From: Acidobacteriaceae bacterium
Lineage (GTDB): Bacteria > Acidobacteriota > Terriglobia > Terriglobales > Acidobacteriaceae
Length of the DNA: 64,000 nt
Assembly (NCBI GenBank): GCA_003134815.1
Contig: PLCO01000010.1
Span: forward strand, 1 to 64,000
Direction: 5' to 3'
Part shown: piece by piece, positions 8,963 through 17,735 of the stretch
Layout: every line of letters begins with the position of its first letter
How positions within the stretch are numbered: position 1 is the stretch's first letter
Made by a program: the position numbers and the translations under genes
Notes under the pieces: generated by a model
Seen by the model: the letters and a program-made list of their open reading frames with translations, nothing else
Database searches by the model: none
Told to the model about the DNA's origin: nothing

Positions 8963-9021
8963 GGGTTGGGTTCGTGCTATCCCACCCTAAACGCACAATG
9001 CGCGTTTAGGATGGGGCACCC
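8963..9021. repeat. Dispersed hairpin repeat, copy B (diverged stem)
   Basis: Shares TTCGTGCTATCCC and GGGGCACCC with copies A and C, but its stem is CCTAAACGC-acaat-GCGTTTAGG. Same architecture with a replaced stem, which suggests compensatory evolution of a structured element. Confidence 0.8.
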
Positions 9022-9065
9022 GGCATTCGGTGCTGGAATACAAGAAGCTCATAGGCGCCGCGTGA

Positions 9066-9878
9066 CTATGGAGGACCGCCATTCATCTGCAAAAAGACGC
9101 CGCCTCGGTTTAGAGCATCTCGAATTGTGGAGAATGATGGGGATTTCACATCTTTCGGTACCAGCACCAAAGCGTAACTGGTGGGACGATAACCGTGCAG
9201 GAGCTCCTGCTGAAACTGCTGGCTCCATGGCACCCGCATTTCAATTTCGGACAAGCTCGTAATGTCGAACAAACTGCTGCCGGAAACGGGAATATCGTTT
9301 GTGTCTAAGTAACCCGTGTTATGAAAACATACCGCCCATAGTCTGTATTTGTCGGCGTATCTCGAAACCTTTGTTCCGTCAACTGTCACTATGCTTGATG
9401 GGGAGCCGATAATTTGTGCGCCCTGCCCGTCCCTGTTCGGCAAAACCACGCTAACGTCAGGATCAGGCCCCCATTTGAGCATGTACAGAATGTTGACGGG
9501 GAACTCTTGATCCCTGTAAGCCGTCTTGATGTTCCCGTAGGCGGCCCAAACGATCCACGAGGCGCACGCCAATCCTATGAGTCCCTTTGCACCGCCGTTC
9601 CACTTATAGGTGAACGGAGATCGCAAGCAGAAGTCGAGAGATAGATAAGCCAAAATCGCGAACATCGGAATCCGCAGCCACCAAGTCATCGGAAACACCG
9701 CTAACGTAATTCCGATTGCCAACCCGGCATATGCTTCGACAGATGATCTAGTAAGGGGCTCAGCTTTAGTCTGCGGCTTACGCTTGGCGACGGAGAGTTC
9801 AGTCTGAAGCTCTTTGACTTTTCGATTAAGGCCTTGGACTTCCGCTCTGGCCGACGCCAATGGATCGTTCCCAGACAT
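9066..9878 (-). CDS. Hypothetical membrane protein with N-terminal coiled coil
   Basis: 270 residues, not recognised. The first 40 residues look like a coiled coil (ARAEVQGLNRKVKELQTEL). Three or so hydrophobic segments follow (about 49-66, 70-84 and 98-112), then a roughly 150-residue Trp/Tyr/Asp-containing soluble domain. By eye it is less GC-rich than its neighbours and it is bracketed by copies of the same intergenic repeat, both of which suggest recent acquisition. The topology suggests an anchored sensor or effector domain, but no motif supports a function. Confidence 0.6.
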   Translation of the reverse strand: MSGNDPLASARAEVQGLNRKVKELQTELSVAKRKPQTKAEPLTRSSVEAYAGLAIGITLAVFPMTWWLRIPMFAILAYLSLDFCLRSPFTYKWNGGAKGLIGLACASWIVWAAYGNIKTAYRDQEFPVNILYMLKWGPDPDVSVVLPNRDGQGAQIIGSPSSIVTVDGTKVSRYADKYRLWAVCFHNTGYLDTNDIPVSGSSLFDITSLSEIEMRVPWSQQFQQELLHGYRPTSYALVLVPKDVKSPSFSTIRDALNRGGVFLQMNGGPP

Positions 9879-9987
9879 AGGAGATTTTCCCCAGTCTCAC
9901 AGAGTTCCACTGAGGCACTCCTTGAGTCAAGGGGATAATCTTGACTGAAGTCGTGCCCTTTCAAAGCGCACCCAAACTTACACAACG

Positions 9988-10090
9988 GCGATTTTCGTGG
10001 CGGGTTGAAACAGTTGGGTCAAAGGTTCGTGCTATCCCCGGTCCCTCCGTCTCGGCAGACGAGGGACCGGGGGCACCCATTTTCTTGTGA
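9988..10090. repeat. Dispersed hairpin repeat, copy C
   Basis: Starts with CGATTTTCGTGGCGGGTTGA and includes GTGCTATCCCCGGTCCCTCC, with the return stem GGGACCGGGGGCACCC. It is in the same orientation as copy A, on the other side of the membrane-protein gene. Confidence 0.85.
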
Positions 10091-10121
10091 GAGGGCCTGG
10101 GAGCGAAAGGCAACCGTAGAT

Positions 10122-10901
10122 TCATGCGACGGGCGCGACGGTTTCTGATTGAGCCTGCGCGGGCTGATCGAGCATGGCTTCGATCGCGGCGCGGACCTGT
10201 TCGGTTAACTCGCCGTTCTGGCGGACTGTCATGTTTTTGGTGTCGATGGGTTCGCCGACGCGCACGGTAAGTTTGCAGGGAAAGAAGTGGCGCGTGTGAA
10301 TGGGCAGCAGATCGTAGACGCCGCTGAGCGCGATGGGAACGATGGGCACCTGGGAGCGGATGGCGAGGTACGCTGCACCCGGGAAAAATGGCTGCAAAGC
10401 CCCGGTGGAAGTGCGGCCGCCTTCAGGGAAGACAAACAGTGACATGCCGCCGCGCAATGCCTTGACGGCGCCGCCGAGGCTCGAGAGCGTGGCTTGGGGA
10501 TTTTCGAGGTCGATGGGCATTTGCCCGGAGCGGCCGAGGTACCAGCCGATCATGGGCCACTTCCAAAGATCTTTTTTGGCGAGGATGCGGAACTGAAAGG
10601 GCAGGGAGCCGAAGATGACAGGCGTATCCATGTAAGAGGTGTGGTTGGAGACGTAGACCGCAACAGGGAATTTGCGGAAGTTTTCGGCGCCAACGATGCT
10701 TAGAGGCGAAAACGAGAGGCGCACCATGTTGCGGCCCCAGAAATGCGCGATGCGATGCTGATTGCGCCCGCTTTTGTCGACGACGGAGACGAGAAATGCG
10801 GTGGACGCGCAGACGGCAGTGAGCACGAGCATGAGCGGATCCTGCAATCCATTGGTCAGCCAGACGTGGAAGCGAGGGAGCGGATTGGGGCGCAGGGTCA
10901 T
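10122..10901 (-). CDS. plsC: 1-acyl-sn-glycerol-3-phosphate acyltransferase
   Basis: 259 residues. The catalytic HX4D motif is NHTSYMDTP (H87, D92) and the acceptor-binding motif is FPEGGRTSTG (from residue 158). It acylates lysophosphatidate to phosphatidate at the membrane; the hydrophobic segment at about residues 24-40 fits membrane association. The start overlaps the folC stop by 4 bp, so the two genes form one unit. Confidence 0.93.
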   Translation of the reverse strand: MTLRPNPLPRFHVWLTNGLQDPLMLVLTAVCASTAFLVSVVDKSGRNQHRIAHFWGRNMVRLSFSPLSIVGAENFRKFPVAVYVSNHTSYMDTPVIFGSLPFQFRILAKKDLWKWPMIGWYLGRSGQMPIDLENPQATLSSLGGAVKALRGGMSLFVFPEGGRTSTGALQPFFPGAAYLAIRSQVPIVPIALSGVYDLLPIHTRHFFPCKLTVRVGEPIDTKNMTVRQNGELTEQVRAAIEAMLDQPAQAQSETVAPVA

Positions 10902-12346
10902 GATTTGGCAGTACCGAGCAGCAGCGCCCGCGCTTCCCCGACGAGATAGACCGAACCGGAGACGACGGCGACGCCTCCGGCTGCACGCTGTTCGGCAAGG
11001 CGGAGAGCGTCGCTTACGGATTCCGCGGCGATGGCCGGCGTTCCGGTTGCCGCGGCGGCGGCGAGAAGATCGTCAAGGGCTGCGGCGCGCGCGGCGTGGA
11101 TGGGCGCAACAATAATTTGATCAAAAAGTGGAAAGAGAATCTGCGCCATCTCGTCGAGAGGTTTGTCACGCAGGCAACTGAAGACGAGCACGCGGGGCTT
11201 GTGACTCTCGAGGATGCCGCGAATGCCCGCGCGCAGCGCCCATGCGCCGGCTGGGTTGTGCGCGACGTCGAGGATCCAGTCGATTTCGTTTTTCGCCACA
11301 TGCTCGATCCGTCCCGGCCAGCGCGTGCGGCGAATTCCATTTTCAATTGCGGCCGGAGTGATGGGAAAGCCGTGGTGCGCAGCAAGCTCGATTGCGGCGG
11401 CGATGGCAAGGGCAATGTTGCGCTGCTGGTGCGCGCCTTCCAGCGGCGAATTGACAGTGATTGCGGCACCGAAGGTCTCAAAAATCTGGGGGGCTTCGAC
11501 GGAGTAGGGCCCGCTGGTTCCGGCGGCGGGCATGTAGGGAGCGGCGCTGATTGCGCGGACGGCCAGCTCGGTGGCAACCTCGCCGAGAACCTGGTTGGCC
11601 TCAGGGTGCTGCGGCAGAGTGATCATGGTTCCGTTGCGGCGCAGGATTCCGGCCTTCTCGCGGGCAATGGCGGAGACTGTGGGGCCGAGCCACTCCATGT
11701 GGTCGAGCGAGATGTCGGTGACGATGGAGAGAAGTGGGTTGACGATGTTTGTCGCGTCGAGGCGCCCGCCCATTCCGACTTCGAGGATGGCGATGTCGAT
11801 TTTGTGCTCGGCAAAGTAGAGGAACGCCAATGCGGTGAGGATCTCAAAGTAGCTGGGCAGTTGCGGCAGGCGCCCGGAAAGAAGCAACTGCTGGCCTGCA
11901 TCGTGTACGCGGAAGTAGAGGCGGGCGAAGTCGGCATCGGAGATTTCAGAGGAGATTTCCGGGTGGTCAGAGATTTCATTGCGAATTTCTTTGCGACCGA
12001 GCCGGATGCGTTCATTGGGCCGTTCGAGGTGCGGCGAGGTGTAGAGGCCCGTGTGCAGGCCAGCTTCTGAGAGGATAGACGCGAGTGTCGCGGCAGTTGA
12101 ACCCTTACCGTTGGTGCCGGCGATGAGCACGGAAGGGAATTGCGTTTGCGGGTTGCCGAGCGCGTCGAGCAGGACGCGGACTTCGCCGAGCGAAAACCGG
12201 CGACGCGGCTGACCGGCGGTCGCGTAGAGCTCGGGGACGAGAGAATTCAGTTGGTCGATTGCGGCTGAGTAGGAGGGGGCGACTGCGTAAGAGGGGGCTG
12301 CTGTGTCGGGCGAAGTTGCTGTGTCGGACGTGGCGGAGCGGGGCAT
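10898..12346 (-). CDS. folC: Folylpolyglutamate / dihydrofolate synthase
   Basis: 482 residues of the Mur-ligase type. The P-loop GTNGKGST starts at residue 77; GMGGRLDATN, SLDHMEWLG and the C-terminal ligase domain follow. It adds glutamate to folates, and the bifunctional form also makes dihydrofolate from dihydropteroate. The first 30 residues contain a short repeat (AAPSYAVAPSY) not expected in the family, so the true start may be internal. A second small repeat (ISDHPEISSEISD, near 127-139) sits in a variable loop. Co-transcribed with plsC. Confidence 0.92.
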   Translation of the reverse strand: MPRSATSDTATSPDTAAPSYAVAPSYSAAIDQLNSLVPELYATAGQPRRRFSLGEVRVLLDALGNPQTQFPSVLIAGTNGKGSTAATLASILSEAGLHTGLYTSPHLERPNERIRLGRKEIRNEISDHPEISSEISDADFARLYFRVHDAGQQLLLSGRLPQLPSYFEILTALAFLYFAEHKIDIAILEVGMGGRLDATNIVNPLLSIVTDISLDHMEWLGPTVSAIAREKAGILRRNGTMITLPQHPEANQVLGEVATELAVRAISAAPYMPAAGTSGPYSVEAPQIFETFGAAITVNSPLEGAHQQRNIALAIAAAIELAAHHGFPITPAAIENGIRRTRWPGRIEHVAKNEIDWILDVAHNPAGAWALRAGIRGILESHKPRVLVFSCLRDKPLDEMAQILFPLFDQIIVAPIHAARAAALDDLLAAAAATGTPAIAAESVSDALRLAEQRAAGGVAVVSGSVYLVGEARALLLGTAKS

Positions 12347-13147
12347 GAAAGGTTAAGTATAAGAGCCGAGCGAGAGACTCGTCTCGCGGTTTGGTGCCAG
12401 CGGCCCGAAGTTGGCAGAAGCTGGCAACTGTGCAAGAAGCGCCTACTGCAAGACGCTGCTCCCTTTGGCGTTGGGCGCATCATCCACACAAACCCATGGC
12501 GTTCCACAGGCAATTCCGAAAGCGCTGTGGGAGTGGTGGGAAAGAGGCGCGCGATTCGGCTGACGCGAGCTTGTTTTCCGGCTTGTTCGGATTGCGGCGC
12601 CGGGATTTAGAAAACGCAGCAGATATCCAACTCGCTTGCCCTGCGCGACTTTGCGCGGATTCCCACTTTTCCGAAGCGAACTACTAGGGCTACTGTTTTA
12701 TCTCTTACTTATCCCTTCTCTCTTAATACCCGTCTACTCCCCGTGAAGCTGATACGCGCAAAGTGGGGCGATCACAAACCAGAAATGAACCTGACACGGC
12801 CAACCAAACAACGCTGATTGAAACAAGTGGAAAAGGGGCGACGGCTAGAGCCGATCTAATGCCCGCGCACGATTCAACAGGCATTTGTGAGACCGGCGCA
12901 GAATTCACAGAATGGGACAGGTTTTCCACGCGCATAGTTCCTGCGAGATGACTACAATCGGGAGGAAGAAAAATTGCCGCTGCCGGCGACCTGCAAGTTG
13001 TTATAGAGTGAGGGCATAGGGCACGGCACTCCGGAGCAGGGGTGGGGTATGCCGAGTGCGGAAGCCGAAGTGGAGAAGCCGGCCGGGCGATCTGGGGTCG
13101 GGTCTGAGGCCGGGGCTGGAGTCGGAACTGGGGTTGAGGGGGCAGCG
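12347..13147. other. 801-bp spacer between divergent folC and dnaN
   Basis: No supported gene. It carries the divergent promoters of folC and dnaN, a pyrimidine-rich stretch (near 12690-12740) and a DnaA-box-like GTTTTCCACG (near 12919). The last 110 bp are a degenerate G-rich tandem (GGGTC/GGGGC units) leading into the dnaN ribosome-binding site. An in-frame open extension of dnaN through this repeat looks non-coding. Confidence 0.5.
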
Positions 13148-14269
13148 ATGGAGATTACCGTAAGCCGCCAGGATCTGGTGAAGGAACTTACAGCGACGCA
13201 GAGCGTGGTAGAGCGCAAGACCACGATCCCGATTCTCTCCAACTTTCTGCTTGAGGCCGACGAGGATCGCCTGAATATTACGGCCACCGATCTTGACCAG
13301 GCTATCCGCACAAGTGCGCAGGTGAAGGTGAAGAAGGCAGGCGCATGTACGATACCCGCGCGCAAGCTTTACGACTACATCAAGCTGCTGCCGGACGGCG
13401 ACATTTCGATCAAACTGCTGGAGAACCACTGGGTGCAGATTCGCAGCGGCCGGTCGAATACGAAGATGGTCGGCATGGCGCGGGCGAACTACCCGCAGGT
13501 GCCGGAGTTTCCGACGATCGCGGTTACCAGCATTCCGCTTGTCTCGCTGCGGACACTGATTGCACGCACGATTTTTGCAATCTCGAATGAAGAGTCGCGC
13601 TACACGCTGAACGGCGCGCTGCTGGTTCTGAAGGCTGAGTCACTGGCGATGGTTGCGACCGACGGCCACCGGCTATCGTTTGTCGAGAAGCCAGGAGAGT
13701 CGCTGGAAGGAATCAGCGGCGAGAAGCGCGTGCTGATTCCGCGCAAGGCGCTGCAGGAGCTGCAGAGTTTGTTGTCGAACTCGGAAGCTGAGAAGGTGGA
13801 GTTCGCCGACGACGAACACACGCTGTTCTTCCGCGTGGGCCATCGTACGCTGAGCAGCCGCAAGCTGACCGGGCAATTCCCGAATTATGAAGCTGTGATG
13901 CCACGCGACAACACCAAGTTCGCCGTGGTGCGGTCCAGCGAGCTGTCGGCAGCGATCCAACGCGTGGCGCAGTTTGCAGATGAGCGGTCTGGTGCGATCA
14001 GGATGCGGCTCGAGGACAACGAACTGAAGGTGAGCGCGAATTCGACCGAGTCGGGCGAGAGCGAAGACACCATTGACACGCCGTACTCGTCCGAGGCGAT
14101 CACGGTCGGCTTCAACTCCGGCTACATTCTCGATTTCCTGAAGGCCCTGGACAATTCGGGCGAGGTGCGGCTCGAGTTCAAGGACGCACAATCGGCCGGC
14201 CAGATGCGGCCCGAAGATCCGGACGCCGAGTACAAGTACCGCTACGTGCTGATGCCGATGCGCATTTGA
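13148..14269 (+). CDS. dnaN: DNA polymerase III beta subunit (sliding clamp)
   Basis: 373 residues, normal length. The start MEITVSRQDLV matches the family and follows GAGGGGG by five bases. The three repeated clamp domains are visible, with RKTTIPILSNFLLE, ATDGHRLS and the C-terminal YVLMPMRI. It tethers the replicative polymerase to DNA. It is not next to dnaA or recF here; the neighbours are folC (divergent) and a hipA-hipB module. Confidence 0.97.
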   Translation: MEITVSRQDLVKELTATQSVVERKTTIPILSNFLLEADEDRLNITATDLDQAIRTSAQVKVKKAGACTIPARKLYDYIKLLPDGDISIKLLENHWVQIRSGRSNTKMVGMARANYPQVPEFPTIAVTSIPLVSLRTLIARTIFAISNEESRYTLNGALLVLKAESLAMVATDGHRLSFVEKPGESLEGISGEKRVLIPRKALQELQSLLSNSEAEKVEFADDEHTLFFRVGHRTLSSRKLTGQFPNYEAVMPRDNTKFAVVRSSELSAAIQRVAQFADERSGAIRMRLEDNELKVSANSTESGESEDTIDTPYSSEAITVGFNSGYILDFLKALDNSGEVRLEFKDAQSAGQMRPEDPDAEYKYRYVLMPMRI

Positions 14270-14689
14270 TTTGTGGCGCTCGGACGCCACAGCGCATTGT
14301 GTTTCGTGCGTAAGGCGACAGATCTGTCTTTATTCTGCGAAGGCGGATTTTTGCAAACCGAACCCTTCCATCCCCTGTGATCGTTAGTGAAGGTCGCCTG
14401 CCGTTTCAGAATCGCCCCGGCGCGAGCGAAGCTTCTGTGCGCAATGCAGAGTCCCAGAAGCGCGAAGCCGCCGCAAGGCGATTTTCATACCCTGATCTAG
14501 TAGACCATGATCAATTTTTATTGATCCAAACCGGCTTATATCCATTGATAAGACAATAATTATTGATTAATAGAAAAATAACTAATAAAACTAAACAATA
14601 ATTTATCATCATGCAGCAACTATGACATAATGATAAATAAAGGATGATCGAATACTCTTCCAGTCGTAATAGTCAAGAAAGATGGAATA
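14270..14689. other. Spacer with AT-rich hipA leader
   Basis: The first 200 bp after dnaN are ordinary. The last 190 bp are strikingly AT-rich compared with everything around them and hold three palindromes listed separately. I see no gene. Confidence 0.7.
14509..14638. promoter_or_regulatory. Three dyads in the hipA leader, candidate operators
   Basis: GATCAAT-TTTT-ATTGATC at 14509-14526; the perfect palindrome CAATAATTATTG at 14554-14565; and ATTTATCAT (14601-14609) paired with ATGATAAAT (14630-14638). They lie 50-180 bp upstream of hipA. HipB-type repressors bind repeated palindromic operators, so these are the natural candidates; this is inference. Confidence 0.6.
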
Positions 14690-15916
14690 ATGGCGGAGCT
14701 CCTTTACGGATACGTGTACTTCAAAGATCGCCTGGCTGGAACGATCAGTCAGGAACCCGGAGAGCGCTGTTCCTTTGTCTACGACGCAGGGTTTTTGAGC
14801 GGAGGGGCTGAGGCGATTTCGATTACTTTGCCGCTGCGCTCCGAAGCTTATGTTTATCAGGGCAGATTGCATCCATTCTTTGACAATCTACTGGCCGAAG
14901 GCAGGCAGGCGGCGATTCAAGCTCGGTGGCTTGGTGTTCCAGTCGAAGATCGCTTTGCCCGACTTCTAGCATTTGGGGAAGATTGCATCGGAGCCGTTTC
15001 CGTTCGCGATCCGAAGCCGCGAGCAGCGACCGGGGAAGCGCCGGAAGATGCCGCGGAACTGGCCGCGCTCAACAGCCGAGCTTCCATTTCAGGAGTTCAA
15101 TCAAAACTACTGGTGGTGGAAACCGATGATGGTTTTCGACCAGCAACGGCCGGAGAACTGAGCACGCATATTGCCAAGCTTGCGAGCGGCAACCACCCGC
15201 AGATTGTTCCGCTTGAATTTCTGACCACCGAGGCAGCACGGATGCTATTGCCCGACGACGCGATCGTGCCGGTGCAGATCGCGCCGATACCGGGGATTGT
15301 GGACGAAGCTCTGATGGTGCGGCGCTTTGACCGTCCCGTCGAACACGGCGCAATTGGCAAGCGTCATTTCGAGGAGTTCAATCAGATCCTGAACCAGAGG
15401 AGCGAGGATAAATACGAGGGAAGCTACGGCGACATGGCGCGCGTGCTGCGCGAGAATCCGCGTTGCGCACTGCTTGATGTCGATCGGCTCTTCCGGCGGA
15501 TTCTCGTTTCTATCCTGCTGGGAAACAACGATGCCCACATGAAGAACTTTGCTTTGCTGTACGACCAGGATCAACTGAGGCTTTCCCCGTTCTATGATTT
15601 GCTGGCGGCCGCGCTTTATGCGGACTATAGCCAGACAGGGATGGCACTCAAGCTGGGACAGAGGACGAATCCAACGACGCTTGCAGGAATCGGCGCGGTG
15701 CATTTGCTGGCGCTGGCCACGTCGTTCTCGCTGAAGGCGGCAGCACTTCGAGAGGCTGTACATGACCTTGGCAGGCGCATGGCCCAAGCCGAGGAAACCA
15801 TTCGCAACGCTGCTCACGGAACGACAGAACTACGCGATCAGCTTGCCGACTACATGAGGAAAAGATGGAATGGAACGTTCAAACCGATAATCGACTCGAC
15901 TGGCCGGAGATCGTAA
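14690..15916 (+). CDS. hipA: HipA-like serine/threonine kinase toxin
   Basis: 408 residues with the full HipA fold. The glycine-rich autophosphorylation loop is SISGVQSKL (132-140), the catalytic segment is LGNNDAHMKNFAL (D281), and the metal site is LSPFYDLL. The founding member phosphorylates glutamyl-tRNA synthetase and induces persistence; other HipA proteins choose other synthetases, so the target is open. Unlike E. coli hipBA, the kinase gene comes first, and it overlaps the following HTH gene by 52 bp. Confidence 0.9.
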   Translation: MAELLYGYVYFKDRLAGTISQEPGERCSFVYDAGFLSGGAEAISITLPLRSEAYVYQGRLHPFFDNLLAEGRQAAIQARWLGVPVEDRFARLLAFGEDCIGAVSVRDPKPRAATGEAPEDAAELAALNSRASISGVQSKLLVVETDDGFRPATAGELSTHIAKLASGNHPQIVPLEFLTTEAARMLLPDDAIVPVQIAPIPGIVDEALMVRRFDRPVEHGAIGKRHFEEFNQILNQRSEDKYEGSYGDMARVLRENPRCALLDVDRLFRRILVSILLGNNDAHMKNFALLYDQDQLRLSPFYDLLAAALYADYSQTGMALKLGQRTNPTTLAGIGAVHLLALATSFSLKAAALREAVHDLGRRMAQAEETIRNAAHGTTELRDQLADYMRKRWNGTFKPIIDSTGRRS

Positions 15917-16362
15917 AGGCCGCAAAGAAGCGGCGTCGGGAGATGAAATTGACGCAGCGCCGACTTGCCGGTGTCGCGGGAGTGAGCCTGCCAACAATCG
16001 TGAAATTCGAGGCAGGCCAGGACGTCAGGCTCTCATCCGCGCTGGCAATCCTGAAAGTGCTCAATATGACAGCGCAACGGATCGAAGGGACGCTGCTGGT
16101 TCGCGCGAATGGAACAGGCGAGAACCCATCGTTTCAAGCGATGTTTGTTCCATATGCGGGTCAAGGCGGCGCGATGGAGCCGCGAAGTTTGGGAGATAGA
16201 GATTCGTTGGGCGCATTCCTCGACGAGCTGCAGGTTGGGGTCGAGGAAAAGACAGAAGCCATGCGATCGCTGGCACGCCAGAATAAAGCCGAAGTAGTTC
16301 GCGTGCAACTTTCGCCACTTCAACTCACCAAATATTGGCCGGTTCAGTTTCCGAGCCGATAA
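15865..16362 (+). CDS. hipB: HipB-like XRE-family antitoxin/repressor with C-terminal extension
   Basis: 165 residues, about twice the size of E. coli HipB. The helix-turn-helix is at about residues 30-65 (LTQRRLAGVAGVSLPTIVKFEAGQ). The start follows a good GAGGAAAAG site inside the 3' end of hipA. The roughly 90-residue C-terminal extension (Glu/Lys-rich segment VEEKTEAMRSLARQNKAEVV, then LSPLQLTKYWPVQFPSR) is not recognised and may contact the kinase. Coupling by a 52-bp overlap should keep the two in fixed ratio. Confidence 0.8.
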   Translation: MEWNVQTDNRLDWPEIVKAAKKRRREMKLTQRRLAGVAGVSLPTIVKFEAGQDVRLSSALAILKVLNMTAQRIEGTLLVRANGTGENPSFQAMFVPYAGQGGAMEPRSLGDRDSLGAFLDELQVGVEEKTEAMRSLARQNKAEVVRVQLSPLQLTKYWPVQFPSR

Positions 16363-16385
16363 GGATGAGCAGCGGGCGCATCCTG

Positions 16386-17273
16386 TTACGCGGCTGCGGA
16401 CGCTTTGAGGAAGTTGAGGGCGCGGATCAGGTAGGCCTTGAGTGCGTGGCGATGCACGACGGCATCGAGAAATCCTTTTTCGAGCAGGAATTCAGATCGC
16501 TGGAAACCGTCAGGCAGTTTCTGGCGGATGGTCTGCTCGATGACGCGCGGGCCGGCGAAACCGATCAGCGCGCCGGGCTCGGCGATATTCAGGTCGCCCA
16601 GCATGGCGAAGCTGGCGGTGACGCCGCCGGTGGTGGGGTCCGTAAGCACGCAGATGTAGGGCACGCGATCGTCGTCCAATTGCGCCAGAGCAGTGGAGAT
16701 TTTGGCCATCTGCATCAGGCTTACGACGCCCTCCATCATGCGCGCCCCGCCGGAAGCGGCAACGACAATCAGCGGCTTGCGCGCCGCACGAGCGCGGTCC
16801 ACGGCGCGGGCGATGGTTTCGCCGACGACCGCTCCCATCGACCCGCCGATGAACGCATATTCCATGGCGCTGAGCACCACTTCATGCGGACCCAGTTGCC
16901 CTACGGCGTTCAAAATTGCGTCATCGAGGCCGGTGTCGTGGCGCGCTTTGCGCAGCCGTTGCTTGTAGGGCTTTACGTCGGTAAAGTTCAGCGGATCGGT
17001 GGAGCGCAGGCCGCCATCAACCAGCGCGTAGCCGGGTTCGAGAAGGGTGTCAATTCTCTCGCGGGCAGAAAGCTTGAAGTGGTGCTGGCACTTGGGACAG
17101 ACCAATAGATTGACTTCAAGATCCTGTTTATAAATGGGTTGGCGGCAGCCGGGGCATTTAACCCAAAGGCCCTCGGTGCGCACATTCCTCTCACCCGCTT
17201 CGGGTCCGTTCTCCGCCGCAGGGCCGCCTGCTTCGGAAGAATACTCGCCGTCTTCGCGCTTAAACCACGACAT
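16386..17273 (-). CDS. accD: Acetyl-CoA carboxylase carboxyltransferase subunit beta
   Basis: 295 residues. The N-terminal zinc ribbon has C40, C43, C59 and C62 (CPGC and CPKC). The crotonase-like domain includes GGSMGAVVGE and the oxyanion-hole glycines of ASGGARMMEG. With AccA it transfers carboxyl from biotin to acetyl-CoA, the first step of fatty acid synthesis. The start MSWFK at 17271-17273 matches the family; longer readings do not. It is often next to folC in other bacteria; here dnaN and hipA-hipB lie between. Confidence 0.95.
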   Translation of the reverse strand: MSWFKREDGEYSSEAGGPAAENGPEAGERNVRTEGLWVKCPGCRQPIYKQDLEVNLLVCPKCQHHFKLSARERIDTLLEPGYALVDGGLRSTDPLNFTDVKPYKQRLRKARHDTGLDDAILNAVGQLGPHEVVLSAMEYAFIGGSMGAVVGETIARAVDRARAARKPLIVVAASGGARMMEGVVSLMQMAKISTALAQLDDDRVPYICVLTDPTTGGVTASFAMLGDLNIAEPGALIGFAGPRVIEQTIRQKLPDGFQRSEFLLEKGFLDAVVHRHALKAYLIRALNFLKASAAA

Positions 17274-17313
17274 ACCGAACCCAATTGTAAATGGATGGGG
17301 CGAAAGCGACGGC

Positions 17314-17697
17314 TTAACTTTTGGGGCTCGGAGATGGGGCGCCTCCGCGCAAATAAGCGTCGTCGCCGTTGATCCAATCCTGCCGGGGCGGATTGAAGAT
17401 GTCGAGCGCCACGGAGTCCTCAAGCGCGATGACTTCGTGCGGCACATGCGGAGGGATGCAGAGAATATCGCCGGCGTGCACAGTAACTTGTTTGCCGTCG
17501 ACGAGGAAATTTAGAGCGCCTACGACAACATGGCTGATCTGCTCATGAACGTGGTGATGCATGGGCACCTGCGCGCCCTTTTTGAGCACAATTCGAGCAA
17601 GCATGACGTTTGTGCCTACGACATACTGGCGGGTGATGAGCGCATTCAACGGCTCAGGCTCGATGTCGGCCCAGCGATGGTGAGTGGTTTGTGGCAT
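17314..17697 (-). CDS. Single-domain cupin protein
   Basis: 127 residues forming one double-stranded beta-helix. Metal ligands are visible in QVPMHHHVHEQISHVV (cupin motif 1) and in PPHVPHEVIALED (motif 2). Such proteins may be dioxygenases, isomerases or sugar-binding regulators; there is no clue to the substrate. It is 40 bp upstream of accD on the same strand. Confidence 0.8.
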   Translation of the reverse strand: MPQTTHHRWADIEPEPLNALITRQYVVGTNVMLARIVLKKGAQVPMHHHVHEQISHVVVGALNFLVDGKQVTVHAGDILCIPPHVPHEVIALEDSVALDIFNPPRQDWINGDDAYLRGGAPSPSPKS

Positions 17698-17735
17698 AGC
17701 CGCCTCCTTCGTCGTTCAGAATTCATTTCCAGACC

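Noticed and set aside
8834..9021. tRNA or riboswitch in the hairpin repeats upstream of the amidotransferase
   Set aside because: No cloverleaf or known aptamer core; the same block recurs at 9988, so it is a dispersed repeat.
11096..12070. 324-residue plus-strand frame inside folC
   Set aside because: Antisense to a gene with a clear P-loop and ligase motifs; no domain of its own.
13049..13147. 33-residue N-terminal extension of DnaN
   Set aside because: Gly/Ala/Val/Glu repeat encoded by the G-rich tract; the normal DnaN start has a strong ribosome-binding site at the right distance.
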